NCBI RefSeq assembly: GCF_900113735.1
Contig: NZ_FOQM01000010.1
Span: 1-64,000 of the forward strand
DNA: 64,000 bases
Direction: 5' to 3'
Source of the DNA: Bradyrhizobium sp. Gha
Lineage (GTDB): Bacteria; Pseudomonadota; Alphaproteobacteria; Rhizobiales; Xanthobacteraceae
Position numbers and translations under genes: made by a program. Under the pieces are notes generated by a model. The model searched no databases, was not told where the DNA came from, and saw only the letters and a list, made by a program, of their open reading frames with translations. Positions 8,645 through 16,286 of this stretch are shown here, one piece after another. Positions within the stretch are counted from its first letter, which is position 1. Each line of letters opens with the position of its first letter.

Positions 8645-8661
8645 TGGCACGCAAAATGCTT
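8645..8661 (+). promoter_or_regulatory. Sigma-54 (-24/-12) promoter of glnII
   Basis: TTGGCACGCAAAATGCTT fits the consensus TGGCAC-N5-TTGCT with GG at 8646-8647 and GC at 8658-8659, exactly 12 bp apart. Transcription would start near 8671, about 75 bp before the glnII ATG at 8745. glnII of Bradyrhizobium japonicum is known to be transcribed from an NtrC/RpoN-dependent nif-type promoter, which agrees. An imperfect NtrC-like dyad (TTCACG..GGTGCG) is visible around 8566-8582, but its spacing is one base short. The rest of 8231-8640 contains no supportable gene. Confidence 0.8.
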
Positions 8662-8744
8662 ATGGAGAGCCGGCCGATGATGGCCGGGTACAAACGTGCG
8701 GGGGCTCTCAACCCCACCTTTCGCATCATCTACAGAGAGGCTCA

Positions 8745-9779
8745 ATGACCAAGTATAAGCTCGAGTACATCTGGCTCGACGGATATACGCCGACTCCGAA
8801 CTTGCGCGGCAAAACCCAAATCAAGGAATTTTCGTCGTTCCCGACGCTCGAGCAGCTTCCGCTCTGGGGCTTCGATGGCTCGTCCACCCAGCAGGCCGAA
8901 GGCCACAGCTCCGATTGCGTGCTGAAACCGGTTGCCGTGTTCCCGGATGGCGCGCGTACCAACGGCGTGCTCGTGATGTGCGAAGTCATGATGCCTGACG
9001 GCAAGACCCCGCACCCCTCCAACAAGCGCGCCACCATCCTCGACGATGCCGGCGCCTGGTTCGGCTTCGAGCAGGAATATTTCTTCTATAAGAACGGCCG
9101 TCCGCTCGGCTTCCCCGAGTCCGGCTATCCGGCGCCGCAGGGCCCGTACTACACCGGCGTCGGTTATTCGAACGTCGGCGACGTCGCCCGCAAGATCGTC
9201 GAAGAGCATCTCGACCTCTGCCTCGCCGCCGGCATCAACCATGAAGGCATCAACGCGGAAGTCGCGAAGGGCCAGTGGGAATTCCAGATCTTCGGCAAGG
9301 GCTCCAAGAAAGCCGCCGACGAAATGTGGATGGCCCGCTATCTGATGCTGCGCCTGACCGAGAAGTACGGCATCGACATCGAGTTCCACTGCAAGCCGCT
9401 CGGTGACACCGACTGGAACGGCTCCGGCATGCACGCCAACTTCTCCACCGAGTACATGCGTACCGTCGGCGGCAAGGAGTATTTCGAGGCGCTGATGGCC
9501 GCCTTCGACAAGAACCTGATGGACCACATCGCCGTCTACGGCCCGGACAATGACAAGCGTCTGACCGGCAAGCACGAGACCGCGCCCTGGAACAAGTTCA
9601 GCTACGGCGTGGCTGATCGTGGTGCGTCGATCCGCGTTCCGCACTCCTTCGTCAACAACGGCTACAAGGGCTACCTGGAAGACCGCCGTCCGAACTCGCA
9701 GGGCGACCCATACCAGATCGCTTCGCAGATCCTGAAGACGATCGCGTCCGTGCCTGTTGACAAGAAGGCGGTCGCCTAA
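8745..9779 (+). CDS. glnII: Glutamine synthetase type II (eukaryotic-like)
   Basis: 344 aa, the GSII length, not the ~470 aa of GlnA. The enzyme condenses glutamate, ammonia and ATP to glutamine in the cytoplasm. Motifs are [18 protein letters not shown] (N-terminal beta-grasp), [10 protein letters not shown] (metal-binding Glu), [20 protein letters not shown] (GSII signature), [13 protein letters not shown] and the latch RGASIRVP. There is no adenylylation-site loop, in line with control of GSII at transcription, here from the -24/-12 promoter. The reading frame extends upstream to 8592, but AGAGAGG before ATG 8745 and the family N-terminus set the start. Confidence 0.97.
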   Translation: MTKYKLEYIWLDGYTPTPNLRGKTQIKEFSSFPTLEQLPLWGFDGSSTQQAEGHSSDCVLKPVAVFPDGARTNGVLVMCEVMMPDGKTPHPSNKRATILDDAGAWFGFEQEYFFYKNGRPLGFPESGYPAPQGPYYTGVGYSNVGDVARKIVEEHLDLCLAAGINHEGINAEVAKGQWEFQIFGKGSKKAADEMWMARYLMLRLTEKYGIDIEFHCKPLGDTDWNGSGMHANFSTEYMRTVGGKEYFEALMAAFDKNLMDHIAVYGPDNDKRLTGKHETAPWNKFSYGVADRGASIRVPHSFVNNGYKGYLEDRRPNSQGDPYQIASQILKTIASVPVDKKAVA

Positions 9780-9822
9780 GGTCTCTCCGCCCGGACCGGA
9801 ACACAGGCCCGGGTTGGCTTTC

Positions 9823-9858
9823 AATCCGCCGGAGTTGAGAAGGCTGCGGCGGATTTTT
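9823..9858 (+). terminator. Terminator of glnII
   Basis: AATCCGCC (9823-9830) pairs with GGCGGATT (9848-9855), followed by three more T residues. The loop is 17 nt, longer than usual. It lies 44 bp after the glnII stop. Confidence 0.65.
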
Positions 9859-9895
9859 GCTGTCCGATGAAGCCGTTGTTGTCGGCCCGGTCGCT

Positions 9896-10678
9896 ATGTC
9901 GGCCGAAAGCCTGTCCATCGCGGCCCAAACCGGGATAGAGTGCCTGCAGGATGCGCGCGAGCCGGGGGCACGGCTGGTGTTTGAAGGCTTCTACAAGGTG
10001 CGATTTCAGCTCGGCGACAGCGTCGGCCGGAGCGTGATGCATGCCGGCAATGGCAAGATGCTCGGCGGAAATTCGGCGTTCGCCCATATCGGCACCTACG
10101 AAAAGACCGCAGACGGCATCGACATCGTCATCAAGACCGTCCGCCACAACCCCGATCCGAACTATCGCGCGATGGCCGGCACCGATGATGCGACGCTGAT
10201 TGCGAAGGGTTTTGCTGACGGCGATCTCTACCGCTTCAAGGGCGAGTTGAAGGAACTGCCCGGCGTGCCCTTCCAGTCGCTGATGACGCCGATCGCGGAG
10301 GACGAGATGCCGACCGCCGGCGGCGTCGGGGAAGGCAGCATCACCGACGGGCTTTACTCGGTCCGCTTGCGCATGCTCGACGGCCTCGAGGGCGGGCTCA
10401 CCGGGGTGATGCTGCTCAACCGCGGCCGGATCCTTGGCGGCGACGCCTCGTTCTATTATCTCGGCAGCTACACCGCCGCGAACGGCCGCTGGAAGGGCCA
10501 GATCCTCAACCAGGAGCACACGCCCGCCAAGGACGATCCGGTGTTTGGCGGCCACGAGGTTGGCATCGGCTTCTCCGGGACGTACGACGGCGAGGGCGCC
10601 GTGCTGGAAGCAACTGCCCTTGCCGGCAAGCGCAGCCTGCGCCTGACCGCCGTGCTCAAGTTGATGCGCCGCGCCTGA
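9896..10678 (+). CDS. Tandem GrlR-like protein (two GrlR domains)
   Basis: About 260 aa. Domain 1 (FEGFYKVRFQLGDSVGRS, then GKMLGGNSAFAHIGTY) and domain 2 (ITDGLYSVRLRMLDGLEGG, then GRILGGDASFYYLGSY) repeat the same layout. Domain 2 continues with NGRWKGQILNQEHTPAKDD and IGFSGTYDG and is close to the single-domain protein at 6063-6410. This looks like an internal duplication of a GrlR barrel that could form an intramolecular dimer. Starts are uncertain: TTG 9857, ATG 9896 or GTG 9977, the last putting domain 1 right at the N-terminus. No secretion system is nearby. Confidence 0.75.
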   Translation: MSAESLSIAAQTGIECLQDAREPGARLVFEGFYKVRFQLGDSVGRSVMHAGNGKMLGGNSAFAHIGTYEKTADGIDIVIKTVRHNPDPNYRAMAGTDDATLIAKGFADGDLYRFKGELKELPGVPFQSLMTPIAEDEMPTAGGVGEGSITDGLYSVRLRMLDGLEGGLTGVMLLNRGRILGGDASFYYLGSYTAANGRWKGQILNQEHTPAKDDPVFGGHEVGIGFSGTYDGEGAVLEATALAGKRSLRLTAVLKLMRRA

Positions 10679-10725
10679 TCGCTGCAGGGATATCGCCATG
10701 GAAAAAGTCCGGATGCTCGCGACGC

Positions 10726-10812
10726 CCGGACTTCGCGCCGACTCTGGCGCTGCTCGAGCGCCTGCGCGATGGCGAGGCCGCCGATCTTGTGATCCTCACG
10801 CGCGCCCCAGTC
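10726..10812 (+). pseudogene. Possible remnant of a ModA-like substrate-binding protein
   Basis: In one frame the sequence reads PDFAPTLALLERLRDGEAAD then LVILTRAP. 'LRDGEAADLVILTRA' resembles the conserved segment of molybdate-type periplasmic binding proteins (ModA/COG0725), where 'GEAADVVIMTRAG' follows an amphipathic helix. There is no ModA start, core or end around it, so at best it is a fragment. The remainder of 10679-10885 holds nothing else I can support. Confidence 0.3.
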
Positions 10813-10885
10813 AGGGCTCGAGCCCTGAACCGGAACCTGCCGGGGCAGTCAACCGTTGACATCGCAGCAATCAGGAGGCGCAAGC

Positions 10886-11035
10886 ATGATCCGCAAACTC
10901 GCATCAGGCGAATACCGGCTCTATTCGCGCAAGGTGAATCCCAAGACGGGCAAGCGCCGCAATCTCGGCACGTTCAAAAGCCGGGCGGCGGCCGAGAAGC
11001 ACGAGCGCGACGTGCAGTATTTCAAGCGTCACTGA
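10886..11035 (+). CDS. Small basic conserved protein, 49 aa
   Basis: ATG 10886 with a perfect AGGAGG nine bases before it. The product starts MIRKLASGEYRLYSRKVNP and contains KTGKRRNLGTFKSRAAAEKH. This 'GEYRLYSRKxxPKTGKRRNLGTF..RAAAEKHER' pattern recurs in short rhizobial proteins and resembles the N-terminal arm-type DNA-binding piece of phage-like integrases, which may suggest nucleic-acid binding. 13 of 49 residues are Lys or Arg. Function unknown. Confidence 0.75.
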   Translation: MIRKLASGEYRLYSRKVNPKTGKRRNLGTFKSRAAAEKHERDVQYFKRH

Positions 11036-11053
11036 CGCGGGCTTCGAGGCAGG

Positions 11054-11446
11054 TCATCGCGATCCAAACCGTTGTTTGGCGGCTTCGCTGACGGGCGTGT
11101 ACAGTCCCACGAGCGTTCCTTCGGGATCACGAAATTGAGCCGCGAGGTTTCCCCAAGGCATCAGCTTTGGCGCGTGCACCACCTCCACCTGATCTCTCAA
11201 TCTCGCAAACTCGCTCTCCACGTCATCGACTTGGAATTCAATGATGGCGGTTCGATTGGCCGCCGGCTCCGCGCTTCCCGCCTGAAACAGCGCTACGGTG
11301 TCGACGCTACCGAAGGCGAGCGTTGCCGAAGGGGTGACTATTTCGGCGAACACAGGCGCCAGCCACTCCGCCGTTTTGCCGGTCACGTTCTCGTAAAAGC
11401 TGACAAGCGCCTTGATGTCAGCAGCAATCAGACGGGGTCGAAGCAA
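11054..11446 (-). CDS. Glyoxalase/VOC superfamily protein
   Basis: 130 aa. The order LIAADIKALVSFYENVTGKT, then TLAFGSVDTVALF, then IIEFQVDDVESEFARL and NLAAQFRDPEGTLVGLYTP gives the paired beta-alpha-beta-beta-beta modules of the vicinal-oxygen-chelate fold. The closing DPEG.LVGLY is characteristic of bleomycin-resistance/glyoxalase-like members. The start is a TTG at 11446. The metal-binding set is incomplete by eye (the usual first His is absent), so catalytic activity is uncertain. Confidence 0.8.
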   Translation of the reverse strand: MLRPRLIAADIKALVSFYENVTGKTAEWLAPVFAEIVTPSATLAFGSVDTVALFQAGSAEPAANRTAIIEFQVDDVESEFARLRDQVEVVHAPKLMPWGNLAAQFRDPEGTLVGLYTPVSEAAKQRFGSR

Positions 11447-11583
11447 ATTTCACGCGATCTCCTGAGGTTCCGTATGGATCTCTTGCGGCGACCGCCTCGT
11501 ACCTTCGCGCTGCTGACAGCGCCCTGTCAGCAGTCAGCATCGAGGCACGCACACATTTCGTCGGCACGAGCGGCTTTGCAGCC

Positions 11584-11748
11584 TCAATCCTCCCAGACCA
11601 ACTCTCCGCAAGATCGGCACTTGTACACGCGAATGAAGCGCGCCGTTTCGATGTTCCAGATCTTGTCAGCCAGGTTGAGCGGATGGCGGCATTTGGGGCA
11701 GCGATCCGTCACGGGCGCGGGCGATGCGGAAGAGAAGGGTGAAGACAT
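11584..11748 (-). CDS. Small zinc-ribbon protein
   Basis: 54 aa from ATG 11748. Two CxxC knuckles, DRCPKCRHPL and YKCRSCGEL, separated by about 25 residues, form a rubredoxin-like zinc ribbon. The frame is open further upstream (to 11943), but that part has no conserved look. Likely a zinc-binding accessory protein; function unknown. The 137 bp between this gene and the VOC gene are empty. Confidence 0.6.
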   Translation of the reverse strand: MSSPFSSASPAPVTDRCPKCRHPLNLADKIWNIETARFIRVYKCRSCGELVWED

Positions 11749-11955
11749 GGATGCGGCTCTTTTTCCCAGAGACGCATGAGCTTCGCCGTCGTTCCAAAAA
11801 ATCGGAGTCTGTGACGCAAGGCGAGGCAGCTTGTGCCGGGCACATGCGCGCGGTCTGAGTCGTGACGCCAGCAACAAGGTAGCGCCATTGAACTTCTTAG
11901 GAACGATCAGGGCTGCAGGACGGTTAGGCGAATCTCTCAACAAAGGAGAACGCTC

Positions 11956-12414
11956 ATGAAATCAGCCCTCGCTTTGGCAACAGTGCTGGCCTTCCTCGGC
12001 TCGCCCGCGCTTGCGCAAACGACTGCTCCCACCAACAGCTCGCAGATGGATGCAGCATCTGGCAACAACGATCAACGCAGCCCGGCGGATGCCGCGCAGA
12101 ACAACAGTCAAACGCAGGATGCCGATGCCATTCAGAAGATCCGCCAGGATCTGCAGAAGGCCGGCTTCACTGATGTGAAGGTGGTTGCCCGGTCGTTCGT
12201 CGTGCAGGCCAAATCGAGCGACGGCAACCCGGTGCTCATGACAATCGGCCCGCACGGGATGTCCGTGTTCGAAGCCATGGGCGGGGCGGGGAGCAATTCC
12301 GGGACAGTCGGCATGGGGTCTGCGCCCGCGGGCACACCTGGATCCAATCCATCGGCCTCGCCGAGCCAGAATAGCGGCTCCGCCAACAGCCAGCAGGGCC
12401 GATCTCAACAGTAA
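11956..12414 (+). CDS. Secreted low-complexity protein
   Basis: 152 aa with AAAGGAG upstream. A clear Sec signal peptide, MKSALALATVLAFLGSPALA, is followed by a Ser/Asn/Gln-rich linker. The folded part, QKIRQDLQKAGFTDVKVVAR then SFVVQAKSSDGNPVLMTIGP, is an alpha-beta-beta unit resembling a single BON- or PepSY-like module. The tail is Gly/Ser/Gln-rich. Found in similar form in Bradyrhizobium. Probably periplasmic; no known activity. Confidence 0.8.
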   Translation: MKSALALATVLAFLGSPALAQTTAPTNSSQMDAASGNNDQRSPADAAQNNSQTQDADAIQKIRQDLQKAGFTDVKVVARSFVVQAKSSDGNPVLMTIGPHGMSVFEAMGGAGSNSGTVGMGSAPAGTPGSNPSASPSQNSGSANSQQGRSQQ

Positions 12415-12770
12415 CAGTAGCGAGGGCGGCGGGTGAGAGGGAGCCGTGCCCTTCGTGCAGGCCGGCATTTCCAAAGCGCGGCTTCCCATTCGCTTGGCCG
12501 CGCGTGCAAGTGCGTCGCGCCGTGGTCCGGAGCGGACAGTATGACGTCACTGCTGCCGCAATTTGATGAGGCGGGCGGCTCCTTTGGCGCCCGCAACACG
12601 GCGCCTGCTGCTGAGCACACCAGGATTCCCAGCAATACGACGAGAGTCCGGTCGCTGTGAATGCCTCCCTGGACGTTCTCAAGAAGCGACATCCCGATCG
12701 ACAGCGCCGCGAAGCCAAGCATGGCCGCTCCGGCCGCGCAGCCCAACAAGCCTGCGACCCGGACAATCAA
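12405..12770 (-). CDS. Putative small membrane protein
   Basis: 121 aa from a TTG start preceded by GAGAGAC. Residues about 2-30 and 42-60 (RTLVVLLGILVCSAAGAVL) are hydrophobic enough to be two membrane helices. The remainder is Arg/Pro-rich and unconvincing, and it overlaps the end of the secreted protein gene by 10 bp. Possibly only the N-terminal half is meaningful. No family recognised. Confidence 0.4.
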   Translation of the reverse strand: MIVRVAGLLGCAAGAAMLGFAALSIGMSLLENVQGGIHSDRTLVVLLGILVCSAAGAVLRAPKEPPASSNCGSSDVILSAPDHGATHLHARPSEWEAALWKCRPARRARLPLTRRPRYCYC

Positions 12771-12991
12771 CGATGTCTCTCTTCTCCCATCTCAATCATT
12801 CCCCGGGCATTTGAATCCGGTCCGATGAGGGCAGGGCTATCGCATGTGGGGCTGAAAGCGACCTGCGCGCACCCTTTGGGCGGTAGCTGTCTTTAGGATA
12901 TGCGCCTCAGATAGAGTCCAGCAAGCCTCGACAGCGGTGGCCACCCAGGCACGGATCGGCTATTTCTTGCCAATGGACGGAGAGCGATTGA

Positions 12992-13897
12992 ATGCGAGCC
13001 GAGTCATGGACCGACATCGTTCAAGCTAATGCGTCGAACAACGGAGGGATCGTCGTCGGTATCGATCCTTATCTCCCGGATATTCCCGCGGCTTTCGAGC
13101 GAGAGGGGAGTGGCACCGATTGGCTGCCCCGGTACCTCGATTTCGTCCTGGATACGACCATCGGTCGGGTTGGCTTTGTGAAATTCCAGTCCGCCTACTT
13201 TGAGGCCTATGGGCTTGCAGGTCTCAATGCCCTGTCATTGGCGATGAAGCGGGCCCGTAGCGCGGGCTTGGGCGTGATTCTCGATGCGAAGCGCGGCGAC
13301 ATCGGTTCAACCGCAGCCGCGTATGCCCGGGCCTATCTCACACCTGGCTCTGCCGGTGGCAGCGGCGACTTCGAGGCGGACTGCCTGACGGTCAATCCAA
13401 TGATGGGACCAGACACGTTGGAGCCATTCCTCGATTGTGTTCGCAGATTTGGCAAGGGCTTGTTTGTCTTATGTCGCACCTCAAATCCCGGCGCAGGCTG
13501 GTTGCAAGATCGCATGGCGGGAAATCGCTTCATTTCGGATCGGCTCGCTGATTTGATCGCGACGGTCGGCAAGGATTGCTTTCAAGGCGGACGCCTTAAT
13601 CCAGTCGGTGCTGTGATAGGCGCAACAGTTCCGCAGGAAGGAAAGCGGCTTCGTAGTCTGCTACCGAATGCCATCATCCTAGCTCCAGGGCTCGGGCCGC
13701 AAGGTGGAGATGCAGCCGCATTGGATGCATTGCGGGGCTCTCAGTTGGGCGATCTTCTGGTGCCGGTCTCTCGCGGTCTGCTTCGCGCGGACGATCGGTC
13801 CATAACGCTCGACGAATACGAACGCCTCATCGAGGAACGTCTCCACCTGTTCAAGACCATGATCGCGGCTCCATCGAATCTGAGTGCGACCGGTTGA
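12992..13897 (+). CDS. pyrF: Orotidine 5'-phosphate decarboxylase, type 2
   Basis: 301 aa, longer than the ~235 aa type-1 enzyme. The catalytic K-x-D-K-x-x-D array is seen as the DAKRGDIGSTAAAYA block (around residue 94), preceded by VGIDPY and VKFQSAYFEAYG and followed by LTVNPMMGPDTLEPF. These are features of the 'type 2' PyrF (Myxococcus/mycobacterial-like). It converts OMP to UMP in pyrimidine synthesis. Most alphaproteobacteria use type 1, so this copy may be acquired or additional. It is monocistronic in a stretch with less GC-rich codon use. Start ATG 12992 has AGAGCGATTG upstream, a weak ribosome site. Confidence 0.9.
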   Translation: MRAESWTDIVQANASNNGGIVVGIDPYLPDIPAAFEREGSGTDWLPRYLDFVLDTTIGRVGFVKFQSAYFEAYGLAGLNALSLAMKRARSAGLGVILDAKRGDIGSTAAAYARAYLTPGSAGGSGDFEADCLTVNPMMGPDTLEPFLDCVRRFGKGLFVLCRTSNPGAGWLQDRMAGNRFISDRLADLIATVGKDCFQGGRLNPVGAVIGATVPQEGKRLRSLLPNAIILAPGLGPQGGDAAALDALRGSQLGDLLVPVSRGLLRADDRSITLDEYERLIEERLHLFKTMIAAPSNLSATG

Positions 13898-13922
13898 AGC
13901 GCGCATCACCCGAAGGGTGGTT

Positions 13923-15047
13923 TCAAGAGCGCAGTTCGGAACGCAGCATGTCTGATGATCTGCCCAGGGTCTTTCGATCCCGCCAGCTCAGAATCGGCCG
14001 TTCGAAATAATGGTAAAGCCCGGCGGCGAGGACCAGGCAGATGCTCGCATAGAGAACGGCTGACATGAGCGTCGCCACTGAGGCGTGCGGCTGCAGTCGC
14101 CAGAACGAATGGATCACGATGATGACGGGAAGGTTGACCAGATACAGCGAGTAAGACCATTTCGATAAGGCGGTCACACCGGCCGCCGCCCCGTAGGGGA
14201 GCTGAATTCGACCGATGCCTGCGATGATGAGCAGGGCGACCGACAGCTGCAGGAGGTTGAACAGGAATGTTCTGGCGAAGAAGCTGTGATCCAGCTCCGC
14301 TTGAGGCTTCGCCAGAATGACGATCGAGAACGCAAGGACGACCAGGCCCGCCATGAGAAGTGCCGGCTTGTGTGACGGCCTGATCCACTTCATCGCGATA
14401 TAGGCGAACACGCCGGTCATGATGGCATCGAGCCTGAAGATCGCGACCTTCCTGATTCCAGTCTCCATCGTCGGCTCGAACAGGATGACGGCGCCGATTC
14501 GTGTGGCGAGAGAGATCAGGAAGACGAAGGCACCCGCCGCGATGAAGGTTCTGATCGAGCGACCGTGCAGCTTGCCGAACGCCATCACGATCAGCGGGAA
14601 GAACAGATAGAACAGCTCCTCGATGGCGAGGCTCCAGGACTCCGGAAAGAACGCCGGAATGGGATGCGCGAAGTTTTGCAGGAACGCGAAGTAAGGCGCC
14701 AGCGGCGGCAGTCCCGAACGCTGGTAGATGAGGATGTTGAGGCCGAGGAACAGGTAGTAGCTCGGCAATGTCCGTATCCAGCGGCGGGCCCAAAAGGTCG
14801 GAAGCAGGTTGTGCCAGGACGCACCCGACATGACCTGCTCGAACAGGATGCCGCCGACCAGGAATCCGGAGAGGACGAAGAAGATCTCCACGCCGAGCGT
14901 TGCCGTGACATTGGCAAAGACGCTCTCTTCGGGGTGCGCGAAGAACCAGCTTCCATGCGAGGCCAGCACGAGGCTGACCGCCAGCGCGCGCAAGAGATCG
15001 AGCCACTCATCGCGGCTGCCGGGTGGAAGCGATCTATTCTCTTTCAC
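13923..15047 (-). CDS. Acyltransferase 3 family membrane protein (OafA/YrhL-like)
   Basis: 374 aa. The N-terminal line RDEWLDLLRALAVSLVLASH carries the catalytic R..A...V...H pattern of the family. It is followed by EIFFVLSGFLVGGILFEQ, the ARRWIRTLPSYYLFL loop and about ten hydrophobic segments, ending YHYFERPILSWRD. Such proteins transfer acyl groups to exopolysaccharide, LPS or Nod-like glycans at the inner membrane. It converges on pyrF with 25 bp between stops. Acceptor unknown. A second family member lies at 31078-32091 but is not closely similar. Confidence 0.9.
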   Translation of the reverse strand: MKENRSLPPGSRDEWLDLLRALAVSLVLASHGSWFFAHPEESVFANVTATLGVEIFFVLSGFLVGGILFEQVMSGASWHNLLPTFWARRWIRTLPSYYLFLGLNILIYQRSGLPPLAPYFAFLQNFAHPIPAFFPESWSLAIEELFYLFFPLIVMAFGKLHGRSIRTFIAAGAFVFLISLATRIGAVILFEPTMETGIRKVAIFRLDAIMTGVFAYIAMKWIRPSHKPALLMAGLVVLAFSIVILAKPQAELDHSFFARTFLFNLLQLSVALLIIAGIGRIQLPYGAAAGVTALSKWSYSLYLVNLPVIIVIHSFWRLQPHASVATLMSAVLYASICLVLAAGLYHYFERPILSWRDRKTLGRSSDMLRSELRS

Positions 15048-15135
15048 GCACGAACCTGCCAGAGACGCAAAACGCGCGGCATTCTCGGTCGCGACTGGTT
15101 ACGATTATCCTACGATGCAAGTGAGGCCGGCCCCG

Positions 15136-15765
15136 TCACGGCGCGGGGCACGCGGCTCCCGTCTTCACCCAGGCTTCCACCAGGGCGCCGGCCTGTTCTT
15201 GCGTGCCCGGGACGGGCGAGCGGCCGAAGCCGGGCTTCCAGGCCCAGCCGACAAGGGTGTCCTTGCCGATATGGTCGATCAGATCCTCCACCTTGCGGCC
15301 GCCGTTGCGGGCGGGGTCCCTGATCTGCTCGCAGATCTCGCCGACCGTCTTGCCTTCCCAGGCCATCTCGCGGGGAGCGAGGTGCCATTCGGGATGGCCG
15401 GGAATGCGGCCGGGCTCGAAATTGGCCTTCTGGTGGCAGGTGTTGCAACGCATCGACGCCGAGCCGTGGCCGTCGGCGCCGCGTGTCACCGGCGGCTGGT
15501 GGAGGTGGGGCGTGTCGCCCTGGTGCGGGCTGTCGCCGGCCGGATGGCAGTTGGTGCAGCGCGGATGCGTCAGCACCCTGCCGAGCTCGGCGAAGATCGC
15601 GGCCGAGCGCTGTTCGCGATCCGTGATGCCGGCAAAGCTTTCGGGCGAGGCGAGGCCGTGATTGGTGGTGTCCGACGCGGCGTAGCCTGCGCAGAAGCTG
15701 CTCGTCAGGGCGGCAACCACGACGGCGATCTTGATCCGTGCGTTGATCATTCCCGGCGGACTCAT
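15136..15765 (-). CDS. Periplasmic c-type cytochrome, two haem sites, partner of IorAB
   Basis: 209 aa. A signal peptide ([20 protein letters not shown]) precedes two CxxCH haem-binding sites, RCTNCHPAG and RCNTCHQKA. Its ATG overlaps the stop of the preceding iorA-like gene (ATGA), so the three genes are translationally coupled. The location indicates that it accepts electrons from the molybdenum hydroxylase and passes them to the respiratory chain, as known for cytochrome-linked aldehyde or nicotinate hydroxylases. ATG 15750 (MINARIK) is an alternative start. The C-terminal part has no further haem site. Confidence 0.85.
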   Translation of the reverse strand: MSPPGMINARIKIAVVVAALTSSFCAGYAASDTTNHGLASPESFAGITDREQRSAAIFAELGRVLTHPRCTNCHPAGDSPHQGDTPHLHQPPVTRGADGHGSASMRCNTCHQKANFEPGRIPGHPEWHLAPREMAWEGKTVGEICEQIRDPARNGGRKVEDLIDHIGKDTLVGWAWKPGFGRSPVPGTQEQAGALVEAWVKTGAACPAP

Positions 15766-16286
15766 TTGGTGGCGACGAGATAGCGGCTTGCATCGGCAAG
15801 GATCACATCGCGCACCGCCTCGTGATATTTGATGTAGCCGGTGCAGCGGCACAGATGCCCGTCGAGCGCATCCGCAATGGTCTGCTCCAGCGCTTCGCGG
15901 ACGACAGGCGCGCGCGAAAGACGTTCGAGCAGCACCTGGCCCTCGCCAAGGAAGCCGGCGGTGCAATAGCCGCACTGGAAGGCGAAGTGATCGATGAAGG
16001 CCTGTTGCAGGGCCGACAGCTGGCCGTCTTTGGCGTGGCCCTCGACGGTACGGATCGACTTGCCGTCGAAATTCACGGCCGGCGCGATGCAGGTAGGGCT
16101 TGTGTAGCTCGAGCCATCCGGCTCGTCGACGATGATGGCGCAGCTCAGGCATTGCGCAGCGCCGCAGCCGAACTTGGTGCCGGTCATGCCGAGCATCTCG
16201 CGCAGGAAATCGTTCATCGAGAGATCGTCGCGGACGTCGATCGGGCCGTGCTTGTGGCCGTTGATAGTGAGGCTGAGGGTGGTCAC
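15762..16286 (-). CDS. iorA: Isoquinoline 1-oxidoreductase-like alpha subunit, [2Fe-2S] protein
   Basis: 174 aa. It contains both cluster sets of the xanthine-dehydrogenase small subunit: the plant-ferredoxin type GCGAAQCLSC..C (around residues 40-62) and the helical-bundle type CGYCTAG...CRCTGY (around 110 and 145). It relays electrons from the molybdopterin subunit. It overlaps iorB by 4 bp and the cytochrome gene by 4 bp. No FAD subunit is present, which fits the IorAB class. The true substrate may be an aldehyde or N-heterocycle. Gene symbol by class only. Confidence 0.9.
   Translation of the reverse strand: MTTLSLTINGHKHGPIDVRDDLSMNDFLREMLGMTGTKFGCGAAQCLSCAIIVDEPDGSSYTSPTCIAPAVNFDGKSIRTVEGHAKDGQLSALQQAFIDHFAFQCGYCTAGFLGEGQVLLERLSRAPVVREALEQTIADALDGHLCRCTGYIKYHEAVRDVILADASRYLVATK

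Noticed and set aside
8410..8748. 112-aa plus-strand frame upstream of glnII
   Set aside because: It spans the sigma-54 promoter and has no motif or ribosome site.
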